Shown in pieces: positions 1 to 8,104 of a stretch of DNA of 64,000 nucleotides. The stretch is taken from the NCBI RefSeq assembly GCF_044466355.1, contig NZ_JBITMQ010000004.1, positions 248,001-312,000 of the forward strand, given 5' to 3'. A model generated the notes under the pieces. The model saw only the letters and a list, made by a program, of their open reading frames with translations, had not been told where the DNA came from and made no database searches. A program made the translations under genes and the position numbers. This stretch comes from Actinophytocola sp044466355 (lineage in GTDB: Bacteria; Actinomycetota; Actinomycetes; Mycobacteriales; Pseudonocardiaceae). How positions within the stretch are numbered: the first letter of the stretch is position 1; each line of letters opens with the position of its first letter.

Positions 1-1
1 G

Positions 2-2899
2 TTCGAGGTGTGGCACGACGGCGCCTCGGTGGACCCAGGTGACCTGCAGCAGCGCTACGTACTGGTGATCCTCCTGCTCAACGCCAACCGGGCGGTGACG
101 AGGGACTACCTGCAGGAGTACGTGTGGCGGGGCCAGGAGCAGCCCCGTTCGGACCTGATCACGAGCTACATCGCGCGACTGAGGAAGGTCTTCAGGAACA
201 CGCCCGAGGTGGTGATCGACAAAACCCCGACGGGCTACCTGTTGCGGGTCGACCCGGACCTGATCGACCTGAACCGGTTCCGCCGCCTCCGCGAGGAGGC
301 GAGCCGGAGCAACGACGTCACGAAGTTCCACGAGGCACTGGACCTGTGGCGCGGCCGGTTCCTGTCCGACATGGACGTCGACCGGGTCGGCGGCCCGACG
401 GTCGGTCCGTCCGAGGAGGAACGCGTCGACGCGCTGGTCGACCTGGCCGAACTGGAGCTGGCTGCCGGTCAGCACCGCCGGATCCGCGACCGCCTGCGCC
501 CCGTGTGGGAGGAGGACCGCGCCCAGCAGCGGCTCGCGGCCGTGCTCATGCGCGCGCTCGTCCAGGCCGGTGACCACGTGCGCGCGGTCGAGGTGTACCA
601 CCAGACCCGCGACGCCCTCGACGAGTACGGCATGGAGGTGTCCCGCGAGCTGCGGGAGATCATGCGCCGTGCCCAGTACGGCGACCGGCTCAGCTCGCTG
701 CCGATGCGCCAGCCGAAGTTCACCGGCCGCGGCGACGAACTGGCGGTCGTGGACTCGGTCGCAAGGTCCGCCGCGGAGGGCGGCCAGTCGGTGCTGTGGA
801 TCTCCGGCATGCCCGGCGTCGGCAAGACCGCGCTGGCGATCAACGCCGCCCACCGCCTCGCCGACGTGTTCCCCGACGGCCGCCTGTTCGTCGACCTCAC
901 CGGCTTCACCCCGAACGTCGCCCCCGCCACCCCCGGCTCCGCACTCGCCCGGCTGCTCACCGACCTCGGCGTGCCACCGGAGGCCATCCCGGAGTCCACA
1001 GCGGCCCGCGCCGACCTGTACCGGACCTCCGTCGACGGCACCCGCACCCTGGTCGTCCTCGACAACGCCGCGTCCGAGGCACAGGTCGAACCGCTGCTCG
1101 GCGCCGCCCTCACCCTGGTCACCAGCCGGGAACAGGGCCTGCTGACGGCGACCGACCACATCCGCCTCGAACCCCTGCCCCCGCACGAGGCCGTCGAGCT
1201 GTTCCGCAAGCTGGTCCACGCCGACCGCGTGCACGGCCACGTCGACCAGGTCCGCGAGGTCGTCGCGCTGTGCGGGCACGTGCCGCTGCTGGTCCACCTG
1301 GTCGCCGCCCAGTTCAACCGGCACACGCGGTGGCCGCTGTCCCACCTGCTCGGCCTGCTCCGCGAGGTGCCCGCGGTCAGCCCGGACACCACGTTCCCGC
1401 AGGCCGCGGCCATCGCCTGCACGGTGTCGTACGACCAGCTCACCGAGGAACAACAGACGCTGTTCCGGGTTTTCGCCCTCGCCCCCGGCGCTGACCTGTC
1501 CGCACCGGGGGCGGCCGCGCTGATGGGCGTGCGGCGGGCCCGTGGCCTGCTCGAGGACCTGCACCGCATGAGCCTGCTGGAGGAGTCCGCCCCGGAACGC
1601 TTCCACATGCTCGACCCGCTCCGCGACTACGTCCTCGCCGCGCACCCGCCACCGGACCCGGTCGCCGCGGTGGACCGCCTGCTCGACTTCTACCTGGCCA
1701 CCACGGCCACCGCTATCGACACCCTGTTCCCGTACGACCGCGCACGCCAACCCGCGGTCACCGTGACCAGCCCGATCGCTCTCTCGTTCCCCGCCGCCGA
1801 CGCGGCCAGGGAATGGCTCGACAACGAGCGGCACAACCTCGTCGCGGTCGTGTACCACGCGGCGGATCACGGCAGGCCTGAGCACACGTGGCAACTCGCA
1901 GTGCTGCTTTGGCGGTACTTCTACGTCCGCGGCTACCTGCGCGACTGGACGGAGACCCTCCAGTGCGCCGCGAAGGTGCTCGACGGTTCGGCCAACCGCA
2001 CAGGTCGAGCCCACGTGTTGCTGAGACTGGCGAACGCGCGCTGGCGTTCCGGTGCGCTTGCCGAGGCCAGGGAACTCGCCGAGCAGTCGCTGCCGTTGTG
2101 GGTGGAACTAGGCGACGTGAGCGGGGAGGCGGCCACCCTGGTCGTGATCGCGTCCACCGCCAACAAGCTCGGCGACTTCAGCGCAGCCGCCACATACCAC
2201 GCCGCCGCATTGGAACGGTTCGAACAGATCGGTGACCGGAGCGGTCAGGCGCACACCCTCGACCTCCTCGGGGTCGTGAACGAGCTTCGCGGCGACCTGG
2301 CCGCCGCCGAGAACAACCACTTGGAAGCCATCGCTCTGTTGCGCGACCTCGACCACCGACAGGGCCTCGCGCACTCGCTCGACAACCTGGGTTGCGTGCG
2401 ACAGAGGCTGGGGAGACTCGACGAGGCGTACGCCGACCACCTGGCGGCCCGTGAGCTGGCGATCGAGCTGGGCGACCGCGCGTGCGAGGCGTACGCGCTC
2501 AACAACCTCGGCAACGTCCACCGCCTGGCAGGCAGGCTCGACGAGGCCATCTCCTGCCAACAACAGGCCCGTAAGGTCGCGGACTCCGTGGTCGACCCGA
2601 ACCTGCGCACCCAGCTGTACCTCGATCGCGGTGATACGGCGCGCGTGAGCGGTGACGACAAGGCGGCGCTACACGCTTACCGGGCCGCGCTCGACCTCTC
2701 CGCGGGTATGGGGGAGCGAGCGCAGTGTGCACGGGCCAAACACCGCATCGCGCTGGTCCTGCACGAAACCGGACGCCACCACCCTGCTCCGTGGCACGAC
2801 GCTCTCACCGATTACACCGAACTGGGCCTCCCGGAAGCCAATGAGATCCGGGAGGAACTGGACGAGCTGACGTGCGCCTGCTCAGCGCAGCAACGGTAG
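2..2899 (+). CDS. AfsR/SARP-family transcriptional regulator (5' end outside window)
   Basis: The reading frame is open to the left edge, so the true start lies upstream and only the last 965 residues are visible. The order of parts is that of AfsR-type regulators. A winged-helix OmpR/SARP DNA-binding segment covers about residues 1-80 (SYIARLRKVF, then PTGYLLRVDPD). A bacterial transcriptional activation domain covers about 85-230. An NB-ARC-type STAND ATPase follows, with a P-loop GMPGVGKTAL near residue 269 and LVVLDNA as Walker B. A long TPR array with repeated NLG and LG..AA..H motifs occupies about residues 670-950. Such proteins activate specialised-metabolite or developmental genes after ATP-driven oligomerisation. 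The target here is unknown. The gene runs tail-to-tail into the next gene with an 18-base overlap. Confidence 0.93.
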   Translation, partial: FEVWHDGASVDPGDLQQRYVLVILLLNANRAVTRDYLQEYVWRGQEQPRSDLITSYIARLRKVFRNTPEVVIDKTPTGYLLRVDPDLIDLNRFRRLREEASRSNDVTKFHEALDLWRGRFLSDMDVDRVGGPTVGPSEEERVDALVDLAELELAAGQHRRIRDRLRPVWEEDRAQQRLAAVLMRALVQAGDHVRAVEVYHQTRDALDEYGMEVSRELREIMRRAQYGDRLSSLPMRQPKFTGRGDELAVVDSVARSAAEGGQSVLWISGMPGVGKTALAINAAHRLADVFPDGRLFVDLTGFTPNVAPATPGSALARLLTDLGVPPEAIPESTAARADLYRTSVDGTRTLVVLDNAASEAQVEPLLGAALTLVTSREQGLLTATDHIRLEPLPPHEAVELFRKLVHADRVHGHVDQVREVVALCGHVPLLVHLVAAQFNRHTRWPLSHLLGLLREVPAVSPDTTFPQAAAIACTVSYDQLTEEQQTLFRVFALAPGADLSAPGAAALMGVRRARGLLEDLHRMSLLEESAPERFHMLDPLRDYVLAAHPPPDPVAAVDRLLDFYLATTATAIDTLFPYDRARQPAVTVTSPIALSFPAADAAREWLDNERHNLVAVVYHAADHGRPEHTWQLAVLLWRYFYVRGYLRDWTETLQCAAKVLDGSANRTGRAHVLLRLANARWRSGALAEARELAEQSLPLWVELGDVSGEAATLVVIASTANKLGDFSAAATYHAAALERFEQIGDRSGQAHTLDLLGVVNELRGDLAAAENNHLEAIALLRDLDHRQGLAHSLDNLGCVRQRLGRLDEAYADHLAARELAIELGDRACEAYALNNLGNVHRLAGRLDEAISCQQQARKVADSVVDPNLRTQLYLDRGDTARVSGDDKAALHAYRAALDLSAGMGERAQCARAKHRIALVLHETGRHHPAPWHDALTDYTELGLPEANEIREELDELTCACSAQQR

Positions 2900-4123
2900 G
2901 AGCTCGTTCTGTAGGTCGAGGACCTGGGGGAGGCTGCGCCAGCGGTTCAGCGTCCGGTACAGCTCGCGCAGGTCGAGCCGGATCGTGGCCGAGTCGACCA
3001 CCGCGACGTCGGCGAGCACGTCACGTGCGACGGCGCACGCCTGTTCTGGCGAGCCGTTCACGGCGTGTGCGAGCGTGCACCGCACCCCGAACCGTGCGCG
3101 GGCCCGCCGAGCCGACGACGGCACCTCTGTCAGGTGCTGTTCGAGCAGTTCGGCCGACTCGCCGGGCCTGCCGAGGTCGTACAACGACCAACCGCGGACC
3201 AGACCCAGGTCGTCGGGCACCGATGCGGGTCCCAGGACCGGACCGGGACTCGGCTCCCTGGTGGCGAGCAGTTCCGCCGCCCTGTCCAGCGCCTTCTCGT
3301 ACGCACCGACATCCCCCGCCAGCGCGTGCCCCTGCGCCTCGCACCGTGCGGCGAGACCGAGTATGCGCGGACCGGCGAGATGATCACGCTGAGCCAGTTT
3401 TGCCAGCTCGATCGTGCGTACCGGGTTGTGCTGGTACAGCGCCACCTCCGCGTGCCGAAACAACGCGAAGCTCGCCAGGTGCGGGTCGCGTTCTCCCGCG
3501 AGAGTCACGGCGCGGTCCGTCCACCGCAAGGCGTCGGCTTCCTCGCCGGCCTCCTGGCTCATCCAGCCGGCGTATTCGGCCGCCCGCGCGGCGAGCACCA
3601 GCAGATCCGATCGCATCGGCTCGGGGTTGTCGACCGCGAGGGTGCGCAAGGTGTGCAGGTGCGCGATGACCTGCCCGAGCACCAGCGCCGGGCTGGTCAT
3701 GGTGCCCAACACGTGGTGGTCGTCGAAGGACTTGCGCAGCAACGCGAACGTACGGTCGTCGATCGCGGGCCGACGACCTCGGCCCGGCGCGTAGCCCAGG
3801 TCCGCGCCGGCGCCCGCGTGGACCTGGGCTCGTGGTCGTTCCGTGAACCGCAACGTCCCGGCTTCGTCCAGTTCGAGCACCCACACCTCGTCCGGGGGCG
3901 GCGCCTCGGTCCGGGTGGGTTCGGGTGACACCGCCGCAGCGAGGGTGCCACCCGTACCCAGCGCCTCGTCACACAACCGGGCGAACATCCGGCCTGCCCG
4001 AGCGCGTCCGTTCTCGACCTTGCTGACCTGACTCTTGCTGTATTTGATCCGCCTGGCCAACTCTCCGAGAGACATGCCGCTCGCCATGCGGGAATTCCGC
4101 AACAATTCGCCGAACTCGACCAC
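2882..4123 (-). CDS. XRE-family HTH regulator with TPR-like C-terminal region
   Basis: A 413-residue cytoplasmic regulator. Residues about 3-60 form a Cro/C1-type helix-turn-helix (FGELLRNSRMASGMSLGELA, then KYSKSQVSKVENGRA). The remaining 300 residues are helical and TPR-like, with repeated A-rich pairs such as LASFALFRHAEVALYQHN and CEAQGHALAGDVGAYEKAL. I chose the GTG at 4123 because GGGAGGGG sits five bases upstream and the HTH begins at residue 3. A longer open frame to 4456 has arginine/proline-rich low-complexity sequence that looks non-coding. The gene lies 100 bases downstream of a small secreted-peptide gene on the same strand. XRE plus TPR is the architecture of RRNPP-type peptide receptors, but the class is also common for other signals. 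Its 3' end overlaps the AfsR-like gene by 18 bases. Confidence 0.88.
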   Translation of the reverse strand: MVEFGELLRNSRMASGMSLGELARRIKYSKSQVSKVENGRARAGRMFARLCDEALGTGGTLAAAVSPEPTRTEAPPPDEVWVLELDEAGTLRFTERPRAQVHAGAGADLGYAPGRGRRPAIDDRTFALLRKSFDDHHVLGTMTSPALVLGQVIAHLHTLRTLAVDNPEPMRSDLLVLAARAAEYAGWMSQEAGEEADALRWTDRAVTLAGERDPHLASFALFRHAEVALYQHNPVRTIELAKLAQRDHLAGPRILGLAARCEAQGHALAGDVGAYEKALDRAAELLATREPSPGPVLGPASVPDDLGLVRGWSLYDLGRPGESAELLEQHLTEVPSSARRARARFGVRCTLAHAVNGSPEQACAVARDVLADVAVVDSATIRLDLRELYRTLNRWRSLPQVLDLQNELLPLLR

Positions 4124-4223
4124 CGATGCCCCTCCCAGCGTCCCCCTCGCCGAGTACACCACCGTCGCGAATCGAGCGCAATGTCGGGAATGCGCCAGGG
4201 CTCTCGCCTGGCGCCGGATCCCG

Positions 4224-4400
4224 TCAGTTGTTCCAGTCGTGTCCCTCGGTCGTCGCGGTGGTGGTGGGCGGCGGGGGCGGGGGGTCCTCGCCGGCGGACG
4301 CCGAGGTGGCGCCCAGGAGCGGGACCGCGACGGTGATCGCCGCGGTGCTCGCGAGCAGTGCGATCCGCGTCGTGAAAACGGCAGAGCGAGACCTCGACAT
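4224..4400 (-). CDS. Small secreted proline/threonine-rich peptide (58 aa)
   Basis: The start codon is preceded by AGGAGG four bases away, one of the best ribosome sites in the window. The product is 58 residues. It has a basic N-terminus (MSRSRSAVFTTR), a hydrophobic stretch IALLASTAAITVAVPLLG, and a likely signal-peptidase I site after ATSASA (residue 36). The predicted exported peptide has 22 residues, beginning GED, then six prolines and a Thr-rich segment, ending EGHDWNN. I recognise no family. The gene sits immediately upstream of the XRE-TPR regulator on the same strand and could be co-transcribed with it. A role as an exported signal peptide is inference from the arrangement. It could instead be a cell-envelope peptide. 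Confidence 0.72.
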   Translation of the reverse strand: MSRSRSAVFTTRIALLASTAAITVAVPLLGATSASAGEDPPPPPPTTTATTEGHDWNN

Positions 4401-4424
4401 GATTCCTCCTGGTGTTTGTCAAGA

Positions 4425-4444
4425 GCGCCTGACCGGCGCCTGAC
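4425..4444 (-). promoter_or_regulatory. Tandem 9-bp direct repeat upstream of the secreted-peptide gene
   Basis: GCGCCTGAC occurs twice with an 11-base period (4425-4433 and 4436-4444), 25-44 bases upstream of the peptide start. On the coding strand it reads GTCAGGCGC twice, followed by TTGACA at 4418-4423. One-turn-spaced direct repeats next to a -35-like hexamer look like a regulator binding site. The neighbouring XRE protein is an obvious but untested candidate. Confidence 0.35.
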
Positions 4445-4532
4445 ATGAGAATTCATGAGCGAACTCGGGGCGACAATGTATTGCCTGTTTCCAGGTGTAA
4501 GAGGAAACGGGAAACGCTTTATCGGAATTGGC

Positions 4533-5204
4533 TCATGGGAGGTGCCGGTGCCTTGGGGACGGGGCGAGGAGGGCGTACCGGTTCGCCGGGGTGGCGGGTT
4601 CCTCGTCCAGGTAAATCCACGCCGGCTCCCTGAACGCCTTGTGCCGGATGTTGACGACCGTCCTGTGGAAGGACGCCGAGGCGAGACCCGGGTAGCCGTG
4701 CGCTACCACGTCTCGGTACAGCGAGTCGCTGACCGCCAGCGCGAAGGTCGCGGTGGGGGTACGCCTCAACGCGGTGCGCAACGAGGTCGAGTCCAGGAGT
4801 CGGTGCACGGCGATCGCCGCGTGTCCCACCCAGCCGTTGATGCCGGGCTTCAGCAGTCCCCGGTGCATGGCGACTCGAAGACGCAGGCGGAAATGTCTGC
4901 TCGACCTCTCGTTCGTGCGCCGCATGGCGACCGACAGCCCTGTCACGAAGGCCGGTATCGCCGATGACTCGTCCAGTCCCGGCGGTAGCACCAGGAACTG
5001 GCCGTCACCCGACCGGTCGATGGAGACGTCCGCCGCGGACAGGCCGGCTCGGTTGCGCGCGTACCGCAGCGCGTGGACGAACCTTTCCTGTGCGTGTTCC
5101 GCGTCGGGATTTCCGAACCTGCTGTACTTCTCGACGTCGATGGCAATGCACAAACGCACGGCGGGGTGGACTGCGGCTCTTCTCTTTCGGTGATGTTCGG
5201 TCAT
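4533..5204 (-). CDS. Class III nucleotidyl cyclase-like protein
   Basis: A 223-residue soluble protein with the strand-helix pattern of class III adenylate/guanylate cyclase domains. Both metal-binding aspartates appear present: D23 in CIAIDVEKYSRF and D67 in IDRSGDGQFLVLP. A later segment (RLRVAMHRG, then GWVGHAAIAVHRLLDS) matches the region that usually carries the Asn/Arg transition-state residues. Only the Arg is obvious, so substrate choice cannot be read. There are no membrane or sensor domains, unlike most housekeeping cyclases. The start at 5204 lacks a clear ribosome site. The gene is divergent from the HTH-SLOG-TIR gene across about 135 bases. Compact stand-alone cyclases paired with TIR effectors occur in the Pycsar anti-phage systems, and this pair resembles that logic. 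Activity is not demonstrated. Confidence 0.68.
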   Translation of the reverse strand: MTEHHRKRRAAVHPAVRLCIAIDVEKYSRFGNPDAEHAQERFVHALRYARNRAGLSAADVSIDRSGDGQFLVLPPGLDESSAIPAFVTGLSVAMRRTNERSSRHFRLRLRVAMHRGLLKPGINGWVGHAAIAVHRLLDSTSLRTALRRTPTATFALAVSDSLYRDVVAHGYPGLASASFHRTVVNIRHKAFREPAWIYLDEEPATPANRYALLAPSPRHRHLP

Positions 5205-5339
5205 GAATCAATGCTCATGCCCGAGAATGGCCGATTTCGTTCATTGACCGGAAACTACGGAACCTGACAGGCCATGGCGCGCCGCGGACGTATGCTTTAC
5301 GCAACTTGCCGGATCCTGACACGAGGGTGGAGCAGCATC

Positions 5340-6743
5340 GTGAGTGGCGTCCAGGTGCCGGGGCCTGATGAGTTGCCGCCGGGCCCGTTGCGGACGCTGA
5401 CGGAGGCACTGCACGAGCTCTACCGCGCGGCAGGAGAACCCGGATTGAGGACGATCGCACACGCCGTGGCGGACGACGACCGGTTCCGGGACTCGGTCAG
5501 CCACCAGAAGGTGCGAGAGCTTCTGCACGGGATCGGCTCACCCAGGTGGTCCAAGCTCGAACCGGTGGTCCGCGTTCTTGCTGAACGCAGCACGCCGCGG
5601 CGTGACCCGGACGAAGAAACGAAACGGTTCAAACACCTCTGGAACTCCGTGGCGTCACACGATGACGACGGAGAGCCCCCGGCGGCTGGCGGGGGCATCA
5701 GGATACGTTCGGCCTTCGTCCTTGGTGGTATCACCGGCGAGACGAGTTACCCAGACTTCGAACGAACGGAACTGGAACAGTTCTGCCAGCGGTTGGGTGT
5801 GGCACTGGCCAAGGCTGCGGTGGATCTTGTCATTTGTTCTCCGATTCCCGATTCCGCCGACTTTCACGCCTTGCGTGGATATGTCGAGACCGGCGAGAAC
5901 GGAACGGTGCACATGCACCGACCACACCACCCGGAGGTCGAACAGTATTACGCGCAACTCCATGACGTTCTCGGAGCGGCTGCGGTCAACCGGATCAAGA
6001 ACTGGTTCTATCCGGGGCCGGCGACCGATGACCGTGACTCCGTGGCACAAGCGTGGGTGTTGTGCCAGTTGATGGCCATGGAACAGGCCGACGTCATCAT
6101 CGCCGTGGGCGGCAAACCGGGTAAGACGGCGAGCACGATCCTGCACCTGGCAGAGGCGCGCCAGCAGCCTGTTGTGCCTTTCTCATTCCTCGGTGGCGCC
6201 GCCGCGCAGGCGTTCCAACGGAGAGACTGGCGGACCAGTTATCCGTGGCTTGATTCGAGTCTTCTCACAGACAAGCACGCCGTCCGTGATGCCGTCACCA
6301 TTGCCAACCAGATGGTGATGGCGCAGGTGCGTGGGACCGGCCAGCCAAAGGGGCGCCCACACAGCATTTTCATCAGTCGTGCCAGGCCGGACCGGGACTA
6401 CGCTCGGGCGTTGGATCACTATCTGACCGCGAACGGCCTCGCGGTGCTGTTCGGCGAGCGAGCGTTGCCGCCGGATCGAACGGTCGAGGCGGCGATCGAG
6501 GACGCGGTGCGCGGAGCGGACCTGTTCATCGTGCTCTGGAGCCGTTCGTATGCGGCCAGCAGATATTGCTACGACGAGATCGATCTCGCCTTGCGGCAGC
6601 ACCGCGCGGGTGAGTTGCAGTTGTTGATCATAAACCTGGATGGCTCCGACATCGTGCCCCCCGGGGCGCGAGGGCTGGCATCCCTGCAGGCCAGGACGCC
6701 GGAGGACGTCGTCGCTGCGGTGCGTGATGTGCTGAACAGGTAG
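5340..6743 (+). CDS. HTH-SLOG-TIR domain protein (candidate NADase effector)
   Basis: A 467-residue protein in three parts. Residues about 10-95 form an actinobacterial HTH-like segment (SHQKVRELLHGIGSPRWSKL). Residues about 115-325 form a Rossmann-like SLOG domain, with FVLGGITGETSYPDF near 127 and VIIAVGGKPGKTAST near 255; these glycine-rich loops bind nucleotides or NAD derivatives in this superfamily. Residues about 338-465 are a TIR domain (HSIFISRARPDRDYARAL, then SRSYAASRYCYDEIDLAL) that keeps the putative catalytic glutamate, E413. TIR domains with this Glu cleave NAD+. I chose GTG 5340, with GGTGGAG upstream and a TATGCT -10-like box at 5291-5296. An in-frame ATG at 5274 is possible but would cross that box. 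The gene is divergent from the cyclase-like gene. The likely role is abortive-infection defence, which is inference. Confidence 0.8.
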   Translation: MSGVQVPGPDELPPGPLRTLTEALHELYRAAGEPGLRTIAHAVADDDRFRDSVSHQKVRELLHGIGSPRWSKLEPVVRVLAERSTPRRDPDEETKRFKHLWNSVASHDDDGEPPAAGGGIRIRSAFVLGGITGETSYPDFERTELEQFCQRLGVALAKAAVDLVICSPIPDSADFHALRGYVETGENGTVHMHRPHHPEVEQYYAQLHDVLGAAAVNRIKNWFYPGPATDDRDSVAQAWVLCQLMAMEQADVIIAVGGKPGKTASTILHLAEARQQPVVPFSFLGGAAAQAFQRRDWRTSYPWLDSSLLTDKHAVRDAVTIANQMVMAQVRGTGQPKGRPHSIFISRARPDRDYARALDHYLTANGLAVLFGERALPPDRTVEAAIEDAVRGADLFIVLWSRSYAASRYCYDEIDLALRQHRAGELQLLIINLDGSDIVPPGARGLASLQARTPEDVVAAVRDVLNR

Positions 6744-6787
6744 CTGGAGCCGATGACCGTTCCGCCCGTGGCAGGTTGGACCCGAAC

Positions 6788-7360
6788 CTAGAGGAGGCCT
6801 CGCACCTGGGCGGTCAACACGGCGAACGTGCTGCCGGCGTGGGGAAGATCACCGGCGAGGACCATCTCGACAACCTGTTCGACGGGCAACCAGTGCAACA
6901 CGAGGTCGGCTTCCCCAGGCTCGAGCCTGCGTTCCCCTCCGCTGGTAAGTCCCATGGCCAGGAAGGCGTGGTCCCGGTGGTTCGTCAACGAGTCGGCACA
7001 GTTGATGGATCCGAGTGCACGCCAGTCATCGGCGCGGATGCCTGTTTCCTCGGCGAGTTCCCGCTTCGCCGCAGCCCGCGGTGTCCCGTCGAACGTGTCG
7101 ACACGGCCCGCGGGCAACCGCCACTGCGGCTCCCCGTGCACACAGATCCACTGCCGCGTGACCGCGACCAGCCGTCGATCGTCCACAGCGAGGATGGTCA
7201 CCGCAGGCTGTGCGACCACGCTGTCGTAGTACCCCCGCGAACCGTCCGGGCGCAGCATGTCGTCTCGCCGCACCTGAAACCACGGTGAAGCGAAAAGCAC
7301 CTCGGAGGCCAGGGGAGTCCAACCTGGTCCGCCCCATTCAACCAGCACGAGCCCAGTCAA
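6788..7360 (-). CDS. Nudix hydrolase (ADP-ribose pyrophosphatase-like)
   Basis: A 190-residue Nudix protein. The motif runs from LPAGRVDTFDG to AAAKRELAEETGI, so the catalytic REL.EETG core is intact. The first acidic position is occupied by Asp-Gly with one extra residue, a slight departure from the canonical box. The N-terminal strand region (FQVRRDDMLRPDGSRGYYDSVV) is typical of ADP-ribose/NDP-sugar pyrophosphatases. Such enzymes cleave ADP-ribose to AMP and ribose-5-phosphate. The gene is convergent with the TIR gene, 44 bases away. TIR enzymes release ADP-ribose products, so a functional link is possible but unproven; Nudix genes are also common housekeeping genes. Confidence 0.88.
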   Translation of the reverse strand: MTGLVLVEWGGPGWTPLASEVLFASPWFQVRRDDMLRPDGSRGYYDSVVAQPAVTILAVDDRRLVAVTRQWICVHGEPQWRLPAGRVDTFDGTPRAAAKRELAEETGIRADDWRALGSINCADSLTNHRDHAFLAMGLTSGGERRLEPGEADLVLHWLPVEQVVEMVLAGDLPHAGSTFAVLTAQVRGLL

Positions 7361-7510
7361 CCACGATGGAAAGGGGCCTCCGCCTTCCTGACCAGGTCGC
7401 GAGACGAAGATCGACCACTATCTGTCCACAATGGCGACGTAATCGACTCTGACCAGGCAATCCACGTCCAATACATGTCCAGTCCGTGTCCATTCGCGAC
7501 ACTTCCCGGT

Positions 7511-8095
7511 ATGCCTGCCAGCCTTGCCGGCCGCTACTGGCTCCTGCACCCCGTGTGGGGTGACCGGTACGGCATGACGCACATCGCCGCAGGTCCCGAC
7601 GGCACCCCGGCGTCGGTTCGGGTGCTCTCGCCCGACCCGCCCGCGGTCCGCCGCGCCGACGTCGACCTGCTCACCGGCCTCCGGCACCCGAACCTGGCGA
7701 CGGTGCGGGACGTCCTCGTCGACGGCCGCGTCGCGATCGCCGCCGACGCCGTGCTCGGCAGGACGCTGCGCCGCGCCCGCCTGACGGCCGACGAGCTGCC
7801 ACGGGTGGCCGCCGATGTCGCCGCCGCGCTGGCCGCACTGCACGCCCGCGGGGTGTGCCACGGCACCATAGGACCGTCGACGGTCATGGTCGACCGCGAC
7901 GGTGGCGCCGTGCTGGCCGACGTGGCCGTCGGGCACCTGCTCCGCCTGCCCACCGCCCCGGCCGACGACCACCAGGCGCTGGCCGACCTGCTGGCGGCCG
8001 TCTGGCGGAACACACACGGCCGGTGGCGCCGCCCACCGGCGGCGTTGCGGGATGTGTGGGCTGACACCATGGCAAGGGCCCGCGATATGGGATAG
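7511..8095 (+). CDS. Small protein kinase-like protein, predicted catalytically inactive
   Basis: About 194 residues with a Ser/Thr kinase-like fold. The N-lobe runs GRYWLLHPVWGDRYGMTHIA, the helix region has LLTGLRHPNLATVRDV, and the C-lobe has ALHARGVCHGTIGPSTVMVD. The HRDxKxxN catalytic loop reads HGTIGPST and the DFG position reads DVA, so the catalytic Asp and Mg-binding motifs are missing. The protein also ends well short of a full kinase, with no membrane or sensor region. This looks like a truncated pseudokinase. I start at ATG 7511, where the kinase-like homology begins; an in-frame ATG at 7475 is equally open and neither has a clear ribosome site. It ends nine bases before the acetoacetyl-CoA synthetase start, suggesting co-transcription. 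Confidence 0.7.
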   Translation: MPASLAGRYWLLHPVWGDRYGMTHIAAGPDGTPASVRVLSPDPPAVRRADVDLLTGLRHPNLATVRDVLVDGRVAIAADAVLGRTLRRARLTADELPRVAADVAAALAALHARGVCHGTIGPSTVMVDRDGGAVLADVAVGHLLRLPTAPADDHQALADLLAAVWRNTHGRWRRPPAALRDVWADTMARARDMG

Positions 8096-8104
8096 GAACG
8101 GGCC

